Of a DNA stretch of 31,372 nucleotides, positions 1-8,274 are shown piece after piece. The position numbers were made by a program, and so were the translations under genes. Below the pieces are notes generated by a model. That model did not search any database. It was not told the DNA's origin and was given only the letters and a program-made list of their open reading frames with translations. The stretch covers positions 1-31,372 of the forward strand of contig CAJTSY010000033.1 of assembly GCA_910578995.1 (NCBI GenBank). Reading direction: 5' to 3'. The DNA is from an uncultured Acetatifactor sp. Its GTDB lineage: Bacteria; Bacillota; Clostridia; Lachnospirales; Lachnospiraceae. The first letter of the stretch is position 1. The number at the start of each line of letters is the position of its first letter.

Positions 1-26
1 CCGTTGTTCTCAGTGACAACTCTGAT

Positions 27-55
27 AGAATATCACATCTTCATTCTGTTGTCAA
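27..55 (-). promoter_or_regulatory. Sigma-A type promoter reading leftward (proximal) with dyad at start site
   Basis: A second minus-strand promoter: -35 TTGACA (50-55), 17-base spacer, -10 TATTCT (27-32). The -35 again lies in GTTGACAAC. An inverted repeat GTTGT-N8-ACAAC (3-20) falls where transcription would begin, so it could be an operator. The target gene is outside the window. The 1-241 stretch holds nothing else I can support; it is AT-rich. Confidence 0.6.
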
Positions 56-130
56 CAACTTTTTACAACTTTTTACATTTTTTATTTTCCATGTTCCAGT
101 TGTCTGTTCTCTTCCCCGGCAACGACATTC

Positions 131-159
131 AGTATATCACCTGTATATGCAGTTGTCAA
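131..159 (-). promoter_or_regulatory. Sigma-A type promoter reading leftward (distal)
   Basis: On the minus strand a perfect -35 TTGACA (154-159) and a -10 TATACT (131-136) are separated by exactly 17 bases. No start codon follows within the window, so it should drive a minus-strand gene whose coding part lies left of base 1. The -35 sits in GTTGACAAC, which recurs at the second promoter. Confidence 0.65.
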
Positions 160-241
160 CACTAAATTTCATTTTTTTACATTTTTTTCAAGCTCATTTT
201 CAGGCGGCACTCAAACATCAGGGGAAAAAATGAATTCCCGT

Positions 242-1000
242 CTACAAAAGCTGGAGATGGGCCTTTATTTCAGAGGTTTCCCCCTGGCCCTTAACGCTGA
301 GGCTCAACGATGTGACTGCATTTGCCAAACTCTCCTCCACTTCCACTACCAGCACAACTTCCACGCCCCCCTCCCCAGGCACCGCACCCACAAAAGTGCT
401 CAGGTCATTTAAAAGTATCGTGGGCAGCGCCCTTCTGGTATATTCTCCATTTACTGTTACATGAAATGCGGTATTCGAACCCAACAGATCCAGGTTCTGT
501 TCACCTGCTCCGGCATTTGAGAGCATGAAGTTCAACACCATCAGCTTTTTCCCTTCGGAAGCATTCAATGAAAAAAATTCCCCTTCACCCGGATAGCTGT
601 CATAAATTTCCTCTCCCTGGAATGTCAGGGAAAGACCTTCCGGAAGACCCATCACTTCCTCCACCGTATAACTGCTGACAGCCCCTTCCTCTCCTTCCGG
701 ACCATTTACTACCGGAGTATCTTCAACCGGTCTCATGCCGGACAAGTCTTCCGGCTCCTCCGTCTCCGACGGTTCCACAGCCGTATCAGGCGGCAGCGGT
801 TCCACCAGTTCCATCAGCCTGCTCCTGTTGTTAATATCATATTTCATCATGGTCAAAGCCACATATTCACCGACTGCCTGCACCTCATCGTCACTTAACT
901 CCGGTATCTGATTCTCCCCGCACCCGGTGGTTCCAAATGTCAGCAGCACTGCCGCCAATAATAATGTAAGCTTTCTTTTCCTTCTCATCTTATTTTCCAT
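242..1000 (-). CDS. Putative lipoprotein of unknown function
   Basis: 252 residues. The N-terminus is basic (KMRRKRK), followed by a hydrophobic stretch and a lipobox-like FGTTGC with Cys27, so a lipid-anchored, cell-surface protein is expected. Residues about 65-110 are Pro/Glu/Ser-rich and probably a disordered linker. The C-terminal part (about 110-252) is a compact, beta-rich-looking region with a conserved flavour (VLNFMLSNAG) resembling small extracellular immunoglobulin-like domains of Firmicutes lipoproteins, but I cannot name the family. It lies downstream of hflX on the same strand, with 86 bases between. The start is uncertain: the GAGG before the first ATG is very close, and the ATG four codons later (988) is an alternative. 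Function unknown; the lipoprotein call is fairly secure. Confidence 0.75.
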   Translation of the reverse strand: MENKMRRKRKLTLLLAAVLLTFGTTGCGENQIPELSDDEVQAVGEYVALTMMKYDINNRSRLMELVEPLPPDTAVEPSETEEPEDLSGMRPVEDTPVVNGPEGEEGAVSSYTVEEVMGLPEGLSLTFQGEEIYDSYPGEGEFFSLNASEGKKLMVLNFMLSNAGAGEQNLDLLGSNTAFHVTVNGEYTRRALPTILLNDLSTFVGAVPGEGGVEVVLVVEVEESLANAVTSLSLSVKGQGETSEIKAHLQLL

Positions 1001-1086
1001 TCCTCACATAATTTATATTGCATATCACAATACCATACTTTTTTATCATACAACAATTTTCCGCCGCCGGCAAGCCCAAAACCTTC

Positions 1087-2388
1087 TTATCCACAATATT
1101 CGCAATATTTATCCGCGTCGCTCTTATGGCAGCTCACCTTCATCCTGATGCCGTCCTCCCTGTACTCCTGCTCCAGAACCGTGGCGTTTTCCATAAAATA
1201 GGATACCAGGTTCCCCTTGTCATAGGGAAACACCACTTCCCGCACCACCCGGTCAGCGTAAACACATTCCACTATCATGTCCGCCAGCTCTTCTATCCCC
1301 TGATCCAGGGATGCAGCCATGTAAATCTGTCTGCCCCTGACTCTGGGAAGCGGTTCCATACTGCCCTTGTCCGCCTTATTGTAAACGACAATCCGCGGAA
1401 TGTCCCCTGCCTCCAGTTCCCCCAGGGTCTGCTCCGTCACTTCCATCTGTTGTTTATAATGTTCATCCGAAAAATCAACCACATGGACGATCAGGTCCGC
1501 GCACCTGACCTCTTCCAGGGTGGAACGGAACGCTTTGACCAGTCCATGGGGCAGTTTGTCGATAAAGCCCACTGTATCAGCCAGAAAAAAAGGTCTGTTG
1601 TCCGCACTGCCGCCTTCCGGCCGGATGCAGCGCACATTGGTATCCAGCGTGGCAAAAAGCATATCCTGTTCCAGTACGGTTTTCTCCCTGTTTTCCCCAT
1701 AGCGCGCGAGCATGTGGTTCAGAATGGTGGATTTTCCGGCATTGGTGTAGCCCACCAGCGCCACCTGGGGAATCCTGGAGCGGCTGCGCTTTTTGCGCAT
1801 GGTTTCCCTGATCCGGGAGACATCCTCCAGTTCCTTCCTTAATTCCGAAATTCTGTGCTCTATTTCCCGTCTGTCCAGTTCAAGCTTCGTCTCTCCGGCG
1901 CCTTTGTTGCTCATGCCCATGCCGCCTCCTGAAGCCGCGCCGCCCTGACGGCTGAGGTTTTCCCTCATTCCCACCAAGCGGGGCAGGATATACTGCAGCC
2001 TGGCTGTCTCCACCTGCAGTTTCGCCTCCCTTGTCCTGGCCCTGAGCGCAAAGATATCCAGAATCAGGTTGGTGCGGTCCAGAACCGGCAGCTTCAGCTC
2101 CCTGCCCAGATTTCTGATCTGGGACGGCGTCAGCGTATTGTCAAAGATCACTTCCTCCGCCCCGCACTCTATAGCGTACTCCCCTGCTTCCTCCACTTTC
2201 CCGGTACCGATATAGAAAGCATTGTTCACCGTCCCCATGCGCTGGGTTATGATACCCGCAACCTCCTTGCCTGCCGCTTCGGCCAGACTCTTCAGCTCCT
2301 CCATGGAATGGTCAAAGTCCTCTTCCTCCCCTGTGTCCAGACCCACCAACAGTACCTTCGTCCCAATGCCTTTTTCTTCTTCCCTCAT
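1087..2388 (-). CDS. hflX: GTPase HflX
   Basis: About 433 residues. HflX is a ribosome-associated GTPase of the Obg/HflX superfamily that can split stalled 70S ribosomes, acting in the cytoplasm. The sequence shows the N-terminal HflX domain with FDNTLTPSQIRNL, the glycine-rich linker RQGGAASGGGMGM that precedes the helical segment, and the GTPase domain with Walker A GYTNAGKS, switch region DTVGFIDKLPH and the NKAD base-specificity motif. The C-terminus is short and cysteine-containing (CHKSDADKYCEYCG). An upstream GTG (2418) is in frame, but the ATG at 2388 is preceded by AGGAG at a short distance and is preferred. It follows the kinase gene by about 60 bases on the same strand and may be cotranscribed. 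Family assignment is secure. Confidence 0.95.
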   Translation of the reverse strand: MREEEKGIGTKVLLVGLDTGEEEDFDHSMEELKSLAEAAGKEVAGIITQRMGTVNNAFYIGTGKVEEAGEYAIECGAEEVIFDNTLTPSQIRNLGRELKLPVLDRTNLILDIFALRARTREAKLQVETARLQYILPRLVGMRENLSRQGGAASGGGMGMSNKGAGETKLELDRREIEHRISELRKELEDVSRIRETMRKKRSRSRIPQVALVGYTNAGKSTILNHMLARYGENREKTVLEQDMLFATLDTNVRCIRPEGGSADNRPFFLADTVGFIDKLPHGLVKAFRSTLEEVRCADLIVHVVDFSDEHYKQQMEVTEQTLGELEAGDIPRIVVYNKADKGSMEPLPRVRGRQIYMAASLDQGIEELADMIVECVYADRVVREVVFPYDKGNLVSYFMENATVLEQEYREDGIRMKVSCHKSDADKYCEYCG

Positions 2389-2449
2389 ACTTCTCCTGTC
2401 TGCCGTCCCATTCCCCACGGGAATTCCCGGTCTTTAAATCTCCCTGTCC

Positions 2450-3925
2450 TTAAGCCTTCTCAAGCTCAAACCAGAACAGCACCCCATTGGTGTAATTTTC
2501 CACTCCGTATTTACGGTTCATGGACTCCATAACCGCCTTTACAATGGACAGTCCCACACCGCTGCCGCCATACTCCCTGGTACGGGCTTTGTCCACCTTG
2601 TAAAATTTTTCCCACAGATGGGGCACTGCCGCCTCCGGAATCGGCTCCCCGGTGTTGAAAACACCTGCCCTGACCACATCTTCCCCCTGTGTCAGGGTGA
2701 TGACAATCTTCTTCTCTCCGCCGCAGTGGTTCACCGCGTTGGAAAAATAATTCATGAAGACTTCCTCTATCTTATATTCATCCCCCCACACATAAATGGG
2801 CTCATATTCCTCCATGCAAACCTGTATCTCATTCTGTCTGGTGAGGATTCCGGCGGACTGAACATAATTTTTCACCATGGCGGCCAGGTCAAACCGCTCC
2901 ATGGCCACCACATCATTTCCAAACTCCAACTGATTCAGTGTCAGAAGCTTCTGCACCATGCGGTTCATCTTCGCGGCCTCGTCCATGATCACCTCACAGT
3001 AGAAATTTCTGCTCTCCTCGTCATCGTTGACTCCTTCCGACAGCCCTTCCGCATATCCCTGGATCAAGGCGATGGGGGTTTTCAGTTCATGGGATACGTT
3101 TGCCAGAAATTCCTTGCGCATCCCGTCTATTTCCTCTTTTTTCTCAATATCCTTCTGGAGCTCATTGTTGGCGGTCTTCAGCTCCGAGATGGACTGCTCC
3201 AGGGAGGCAGAGAGCTTGTTGATATTCTGCCCCAGAAGACCGATTTCATTGTGGGCGCCCCCGGCATATTTGGCCTCAAAATCCAGATGCACCATTTTCT
3301 CCGATATACTGTTCAGTTCCAGGATCGGCTTCGTGATCTTGCCGGATACGATCCAGATAATGATTCCCCCTGCCAGGGCCGCGGCCGTACCGATGTAAGC
3401 CAGGAAGCGGTTTGCCACTTTTACGCTTTCCCGGATGCTTTCCACCGGCGTGCGCATAATAAAGGAAATGCCCGAGTTCAGCCTGCCGTACATTTCCAGG
3501 TATTCGTCGTCGCCGACGCGCACACGCTGCACCACATAGTCGTCTCCCTCCTCTATCACATGCACCGTGTCGGACAGAAAACCAAACAGATACGCCATCA
3601 GCCTTTTTTCCAGTTCCATGCCTCCGTTACTGGAAGCGTATCTCACCTGGGAATTCACGTCCATCACGTAGATCGTAATATTATATATGCCGCACACATC
3701 TCCGAGTTCCCGCTCAAACTCCTCCGTGCTGTACAGGTTGCTGTTCGCTGCCTGGCGTATGGAGTCGTGGGCGGCAAAGATCACCTGGGTCTTGCTGCGG
3801 ATATAATACTGTTCCAGAAATATAATGTTTATAAGCCAACATGAAAAAATGGCTGCCGACATCAGGCCGATAAATATCAGCGCGAACTGCCGCCTGATAG
3901 AATGCTTTACAGGAAGTTTTCTCAT
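2450..3925 (-). CDS. Two-component sensor histidine kinase (HAMP-HisKA-HATPase)
   Basis: 491 residues. Two membrane segments (about 12-36 and 174-194) bracket an extracytoplasmic sensor region of about 135 residues. A HAMP linker follows, then HisKA with the phospho-acceptor His279 in NVSHELKTP, then the ATP-binding domain with an N box (VFMNYFSNAVNH, 389-400) and a G box (GGSGVGLSI, 453-461). It should phosphorylate the response regulator encoded directly upstream. The ATG overlaps the stop of a relic copy of the regulator's tail (TAATG), which points to ancestral translational coupling. The signal sensed cannot be told from the sequence. The kinase call is secure. Confidence 0.95.
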   Translation of the reverse strand: MRKLPVKHSIRRQFALIFIGLMSAAIFSCWLINIIFLEQYYIRSKTQVIFAAHDSIRQAANSNLYSTEEFERELGDVCGIYNITIYVMDVNSQVRYASSNGGMELEKRLMAYLFGFLSDTVHVIEEGDDYVVQRVRVGDDEYLEMYGRLNSGISFIMRTPVESIRESVKVANRFLAYIGTAAALAGGIIIWIVSGKITKPILELNSISEKMVHLDFEAKYAGGAHNEIGLLGQNINKLSASLEQSISELKTANNELQKDIEKKEEIDGMRKEFLANVSHELKTPIALIQGYAEGLSEGVNDDEESRNFYCEVIMDEAAKMNRMVQKLLTLNQLEFGNDVVAMERFDLAAMVKNYVQSAGILTRQNEIQVCMEEYEPIYVWGDEYKIEEVFMNYFSNAVNHCGGEKKIVITLTQGEDVVRAGVFNTGEPIPEAAVPHLWEKFYKVDKARTREYGGSGVGLSIVKAVMESMNRKYGVENYTNGVLFWFELEKA

Positions 3926-3960
3926 TATCTGTCCTCTTCCAGCTTATACCCCATGCCCAT
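3925..3960 (-). repeat. Relic second copy of the response regulator's 3' end
   Basis: Between the regulator stop (3978) and the kinase start (3925), minus-strand bases 3960-3925 encode MGMGYKLEEDR and then a TAA overlapping the kinase ATG. The intact regulator ends GMGYKLEEDK-stop (4010-3978). Over the shared 33 bases there are 6 differences, and all but one (K to R) are synonymous. This is the pattern of a homologous coding allele rather than a chance repeat. A small hairpin (GCCCAT-N5-ATGGGC, 3955-3971) lies at the junction. Confidence 0.8.
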
Positions 3961-3977
3961 GGTGCATGGGCTTCTCG

Positions 3978-4658
3978 TTATTTGTCTTCTTCCAATTTGT
4001 AGCCCATGCCCCAGATTGTTTTGATCAGTTCGCCCTTCTGCCCCATTTTGCTGCGGAGTTTTTTCACATGGGTATCAATGGTCCGGGCATCCCCAAAATA
4101 ATCATAGTTCCAGACATTGTTCAGGATCTTTTCCCTGGAGAGGGCGATCCCCCTGTTCTCCATAAAATAGGCCAGAAGCTCAAACTCCTTGTAGCTAAGC
4201 TCCACGGCCTGGCCGTCGATCAGCACCTGATGGGCCGCCTTGTCCAACTGAATCCCGCCGCAGCTTAGCACTTCCTCTCTGGAGCTTACGTTGGCGCGGC
4301 GCAGTATGGCCTCTATCCGCGCCACCAGTATCTTGGGGCTGAAAGGTTTGGCAATATACTCATCCACCCCGAGCTGAAAACCCTGGAGCTCGTCCCGCTC
4401 ATCCGTCCGGGCTGTCAGCATGATGATGGGCACCTTGGAATAGGACCGGATCTCCCTGCACACCTGCCATCCGTCCATCTTCGGCATCATCACATCCAGT
4501 ACGACCAGTGCGATATCTTTCTGGGCAAAGAAAATTTCCATTGCCTCTTCCCCGTCTCCGGCTTCCAGCACATCGTAATGGTTCTTCACCAGGAAATCGC
4601 TTACAAGCTTACGCATCCTGCTCTCGTCATCCACTACCAGAATTTTCAGTCTGTCCAT
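3978..4658 (-). CDS. OmpR/PhoB-family response regulator
   Basis: About 226 residues. The receiver domain has the acidic pocket D10/D11, phospho-acceptor Asp55 in VVLDVMMPKMDGW and the switch lysine in YIAKPF. The C-terminal winged-helix domain has YKEFELLAYFMENRG, a DARTIDTHVKKLRSKMG recognition region and the wing IWGMGYKLEE. It is a DNA-binding transcription regulator paired with the downstream kinase. The ATG at 4658 is chosen; a GTG three codons upstream (4667) is in frame, and the AAAGG upstream fits neither perfectly. Bases 3926-3960 hold a diverged duplicate of its last codons. Targets are unknown. Confidence 0.95.
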   Translation of the reverse strand: MDRLKILVVDDESRMRKLVSDFLVKNHYDVLEAGDGEEAMEIFFAQKDIALVVLDVMMPKMDGWQVCREIRSYSKVPIIMLTARTDERDELQGFQLGVDEYIAKPFSPKILVARIEAILRRANVSSREEVLSCGGIQLDKAAHQVLIDGQAVELSYKEFELLAYFMENRGIALSREKILNNVWNYDYFGDARTIDTHVKKLRSKMGQKGELIKTIWGMGYKLEEDK

Positions 4659-4722
4659 TGACCACACGACCTTTCCACACTTTTTATTTCAACCGTCCGT
4701 TTCTTTTCCAGATTCTGCCGGA

Positions 4723-5295
4723 TCACTCCTGTTCGATCTTCAGCTCCCTTTCTTTCTCCCGGATTACCTGCTCCCTGTCAGTCAGTTCCTGCTCCCAGGA
4801 GGCGTATTTGCTGGTGATGGCCCTTTCATAGTTGATCACGTTTGGCTGTTCGCTTACATAAGAAATATAGAACATGGCCACTATGGCGCATGCCAACAGC
4901 ACGTTCAGGATAACGGACAGGGTAAAGCGGTTCTTCTGTCTGTCCCTGTCCCCTTTGGAAGGCGCCACCCTCTCCCGGGCAGGGCTGGGATGTTCCCGCA
5001 GCTCCCCGTCAAAGGTCATATACAGAGGAATGTCCTCTACGCTGCCCGGTTCCGTCCCCGGCTGCTCCAACAGGAAATTCCGCAATTTTTCCAGGTAACG
5101 CAGTCCTACCGGCGTCCTAAACAGACGCTCGCGGATAGTCTGTTCATATACATAGCGTATCCTGTCTGTGGAAGAATAATCAATACGCGCCTCCAGATAT
5201 TCTATTTTCTGCTGCTCTGCCCTGGCAAGCCGGGCATCCTTTTCCGTATAAAAGAGATAGCCTCCCACAGATAATTGTTCCTTTTCCGGATTCAT
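4723..5295 (-). CDS. Membrane protein of unknown function with C-terminal coiled coil
   Basis: 190 residues that I do not recognise as a named family. A charged N-terminal cytoplasmic region (1-120) contains a tyrosine-rich patch (RIRYVYEQTIRERLF). One strong membrane segment spans about 124-146, followed by a short outer segment that is mostly charged and heptad-like (165-190, EQELTDREQVIREKERELK), probably a coiled coil. There is no signal peptide. The start ATG has a good AGGAGGT six bases upstream. It precedes the response regulator on the same strand with a 64-base gap, so it may belong to the same transcript and be functionally linked to the two-component pair, but that is inference. 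Confidence 0.7.
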   Translation of the reverse strand: MNPEKEQLSVGGYLFYTEKDARLARAEQQKIEYLEARIDYSSTDRIRYVYEQTIRERLFRTPVGLRYLEKLRNFLLEQPGTEPGSVEDIPLYMTFDGELREHPSPARERVAPSKGDRDRQKNRFTLSVILNVLLACAIVAMFYISYVSEQPNVINYERAITSKYASWEQELTDREQVIREKERELKIEQE

Positions 5296-5346
5296 CCCGT
5301 AACCTCCTATTCCAGTACCGTCTCTGCACTACGGTGCCCTTATAGG

Positions 5347-5456
5347 GGAATGAAATTTCATCTGCAAAGTGCGCAGCTGAAATTTTATTCCGGGCGCCTT
5401 CGTTCCAAGACTGTTATAAAAATTTCCTGCAGGCAATTTCAGACAATGGAAATTTT
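5347..5456. other. Gene-free stretch with two long inverted repeats
   Basis: Bases 5296-5577 hold no gene. A 45-base imperfect inverted repeat (5347-5360 with 5378-5391, inner arms CTGC/GCAG) lies about 50-95 bases upstream of the membrane-protein start. A second pair, AAATTTCC/GGAAATTT, lies at 5420-5455. In RNA made from the minus strand these would form hairpins in the 5' leader of the 4723-5295 gene. I see no known riboswitch match and no clear promoter. Confidence 0.45.
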
Positions 5457-5500
5457 CTGAATCTATAACCCCGCTAAAGTACCGCGCAGGTCAGTTGTCT

Positions 5501-5536
5501 AAAAACGCCCTGGATACATCCCGTATATCCAGGGCG
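5501..5536 (-). terminator. Rho-independent terminator of the BlaI/M56 unit
   Basis: A perfect 11-base-pair stem (5506-5516 with 5526-5536, arm CGCCCTGGATA) with a 9-base loop is followed on the minus strand by TTTTT (5505-5501). It lies 42 bases after the stop of the 40-codon frame at 5578-5700, and so ends the transcript coming from the M56 protease gene. Confidence 0.85.
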
Positions 5537-5577
5537 GAACAGTACTGAAACTTATTATAGCAGATTTTCGCGCTTTT

Positions 5578-5700
5578 TCAAGAGAGTGATGCAAGATTCT
5601 CCGGTGTCAGCTGCTGACAGGGAATCTGCAGTTTCTGCGCATTCAGCAGCACGGATTCCCTCCAGGCCTCATATTCCGCAGACAGCATCCCGCTCCCCAT
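5578..5700 (-). CDS. Possible small protein or gene remnant, 40 residues
   Basis: An ATG three bases after the M56 gene stop opens a 40-codon frame (begins MGSGMLSAEYEAWRE, ends TPENLASLS) that stops 42 bases before a strong terminator. Its composition looks protein-like (amphipathic, with Trp, Tyr and balanced charges). No good ribosome binding site precedes it, so it may be translated by coupling to the M56 stop, or be the 3' relic of a lost gene. I do not recognise it. Confidence 0.35.
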   Translation of the reverse strand: MGSGMLSAEYEAWRESVLLNAQKLQIPCQQLTPENLASLS

Positions 5701-5703
5701 GTT

Positions 5704-8274
5704 TTAATTATTCGGACAAGTGTCATAAGGGCCATAGGCGCTGGAGAGTTCCCGTGTAACCGGCTGCAGGAATATCTCATAATAATTCCCGGACTCGGCC
5801 CTGATCAAAAAGCCGTCCATCCACGGTTCTATGGATTCCAGAACTTCCCCCCTGGACAGCGGGATTCTCCCGAAATACCACTCCGCCAACTCCAGGTCCG
5901 TCATTTTATCCAGATTCTCCGGAACCCGCCACAGTATCACGGGGGAAAACCACACCGTCCTTTCCGTCGATAACCCGAAATGTTCGATACAGCCCTCAAA
6001 TCCGGCCCGTTCCCCATACGCACGGTCGTAAAATGTTCTGGAATGCTCCAGGTCCGAGGGTGTCCGCCCAAAAGAAATATCCCCAAAAGAAGTTACAGCA
6101 AAACAAATCGTATCCAGTTTCGTACCTGTCATTTCATACAGTTCCGTCAGCGCCTGTTTCGCCCAGTAGATAAGCCGCTCTGTCAGCGCGCCCCCGATAA
6201 CCGTGCCGTAATCCCATTCGTCCACCGCGGGCAGGCTGTAACCGGTCTCGCAGTAGGTCAGGTCCAGGGTGGGAAACAGGGCCTCCGGCGACTGGTTTTC
6301 TTCCGTATACCGCAGCATATGCAGGCAGTTGTCCTGATCAAATCTGTAATATTTTACGGAATATTGATCATCTTCATCCGTTGTGGCGCTTTCCAACAGC
6401 TCTTCCTCCCTGTTCACTCTCAGGTTCGGAATCATATATCCCGGCTCAAACTGCTTTTCCACCGGATTCCACAGATAACAGTAGCAGGGGACATTGGCCC
6501 CCTGGCCGCTACCCTGGAGGTAAAAATCCACATAACCGTCAAAATTCAGATCCTCCACAAAAATGCCCCGGCCCGAAATCTCCGTCAGCGGCCGCCCGTC
6601 CCTGTCCACGGAAGAACTGCCGTTACCTGCCGGCTCCATGGCTGTATACAGAGGTTTTGCAAACAACGGCTCCTGTCCTGGCGCGCTCCATTCCCGGTTC
6701 CCGTTTTCTCCTGCCGGCCTGGTGTACAGCACCCTGACCTTCTCCAGTTCAATGGTCTGGACATTCTCCTCCACCCTGTCGTGGAGCCAGTTCAGCTCCA
6801 GACGGCTGCCCCGGCATTCCCCGTCCTTCGCCGCGGCCTCACCGCCTAGCTTCAGCGTATAATCCCTTCCGTCCCCCAGATCCAGGGATACGATGGAAGT
6901 GCTTTCCACATATTCCTCCGTGGAAAGGATGTCGCCGGAACCCTCCCGGAAAGCCCCGTTCTCTCCCGCAGTGCTCCCGGAATTTCCGTCCATATCCAGG
7001 GAGATGCCCTGCTGTTCCTTTCCCCAGGCATTGTCTCCCGCTTCCTGGCCATTTACTTTACCGGTAAAGGTAGCCATAGACACCAACAGGGTCAGGCTCA
7101 GGACAAGGGTCAAAGCGCCGGGGTGTCTCCTGGGCTGCCCCACTATCATCATCAGCCGTTCTTTCAGATGCTTTTTCCCGCCGGCCACGGCAGTGGAAAG
7201 CTGCAGGCCGTTCAACAGGGTATCCCCCTGTATACTGAAATCCAGCAAAGCCCTGCCATAGCCGATCCGCTCTTCCTCCCCGAGCAGCTTCAGTGTCTCT
7301 TCGTCGCAGGCCAGTTCACAGTCCTGCCTGGACATTGCCGCTGCCGCCCATACCAGGGGGTTGTACCAGTGGACGCACAGGCAGACCACCCTGACCAGGG
7401 TCCAGAGATTGTCATGGTGCCTGAAATGAGTATTTTCATGATACAACACATACCGCAGCTTTTTTTCGTTCCTTTCGATCCCGGGCGTCAGGTAGATGGC
7501 CGGTGACATCAGCCCGAACATGCAGGGCGTCTCCACCGCCGGGGATATATATGCCGGCAGCCTGCTCTCCAGGGGAAGTCTGCATTTTCTTCTGGAAAAA
7601 TATACCCTCCTCCTGTATTCCCCGTTGACCAACAGCACGATTCCCCCTGACAAAACTGCTCCCGCCAGCCAGATCCCCGTCAGCGCCTTCCTCCACGGAA
7701 AGGAGCCTGTCCGGTATTCCCTGTCCGCCTCTGCTTCTTCTCCCGGATTCTGACCGTTTCCCGCTTCTGTTCCTCTCCGGAACCCCCCGGGAGCACTTTC
7801 CACGGATCCCGATCCATCCGGAAACTCCATGGGAACATTTCCCGCAAATCCCGCCTCACCCGGAGAACTTCCGGAAACGCTTTCGGCGAATCCCGCCTCA
7901 TCCTGATAACTTCCGGAAACACTTTCCATCCGGTCCGGCAGGATGCCGCCGGGTTCGCTGTCTGTGTTCTCTTCCTGCTCTCTCTCCTGAGGGGTTCTCA
8001 CAGGAAACGCTTCCAGTTCTGCCGGTTTCCCGGAAAGCCGCCCTTCCGCTTCGGAAAACGCCTGCTGCCACTGATCCGCTGCCGCTTTCTCCCATTCCAG
8101 GAGATTCAGCACGCTCAGACTGCTTTCCGAAAAAGATACCGGAACCAACAGTCTCACGGCTACCACAAACCACAGGGCATACCTGGCCCCCAGTCCGATT
8201 TTATCCTTGCACAAGCCCCGTATCAGAATAATCAACACAATCAAGATACTGGACGAAATAATCCATTCACCCAT
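5704..8274 (-). CDS. M56-family (BlaR1-type) membrane metalloprotease/sensor with large outer domain
   Basis: 856 residues. The BlaR1-like core has membrane segments near 4-19, 31-48, 197-216 and 387-402. The zinc-protease motif is HENTH (279-283), with CELACDEE (319-326) providing the third ligand. In BlaR1 and MecR1 this site triggers removal of the cognate repressor, here the BlaI-like gene just upstream, whose last 8 bases it overlaps (ATGGGTGA). Residues 118-165 form a low-complexity loop with an imperfect repeat (ESVSGS..EAGFAE). Instead of a penicillin-binding domain, the C-terminal 450 residues form an unfamiliar extracellular domain containing DLNFDGYVDF (575-584), a DxNxDGxxD-type calcium-loop-like motif seen in XAC2610/VCBS-like folds. 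Its ligand is therefore unlikely to be a beta-lactam. Family call secure; signal unknown. Confidence 0.9.
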   Translation of the reverse strand: MGEWIISSSILIVLIILIRGLCKDKIGLGARYALWFVVAVRLLVPVSFSESSLSVLNLLEWEKAAADQWQQAFSEAEGRLSGKPAELEAFPVRTPQEREQEENTDSEPGGILPDRMESVSGSYQDEAGFAESVSGSSPGEAGFAGNVPMEFPDGSGSVESAPGGFRRGTEAGNGQNPGEEAEADREYRTGSFPWRKALTGIWLAGAVLSGGIVLLVNGEYRRRVYFSRRKCRLPLESRLPAYISPAVETPCMFGLMSPAIYLTPGIERNEKKLRYVLYHENTHFRHHDNLWTLVRVVCLCVHWYNPLVWAAAAMSRQDCELACDEETLKLLGEEERIGYGRALLDFSIQGDTLLNGLQLSTAVAGGKKHLKERLMMIVGQPRRHPGALTLVLSLTLLVSMATFTGKVNGQEAGDNAWGKEQQGISLDMDGNSGSTAGENGAFREGSGDILSTEEYVESTSIVSLDLGDGRDYTLKLGGEAAAKDGECRGSRLELNWLHDRVEENVQTIELEKVRVLYTRPAGENGNREWSAPGQEPLFAKPLYTAMEPAGNGSSSVDRDGRPLTEISGRGIFVEDLNFDGYVDFYLQGSGQGANVPCYCYLWNPVEKQFEPGYMIPNLRVNREEELLESATTDEDDQYSVKYYRFDQDNCLHMLRYTEENQSPEALFPTLDLTYCETGYSLPAVDEWDYGTVIGGALTERLIYWAKQALTELYEMTGTKLDTICFAVTSFGDISFGRTPSDLEHSRTFYDRAYGERAGFEGCIEHFGLSTERTVWFSPVILWRVPENLDKMTDLELAEWYFGRIPLSRGEVLESIEPWMDGFLIRAESGNYYEIFLQPVTRELSSAYGPYDTCPNN

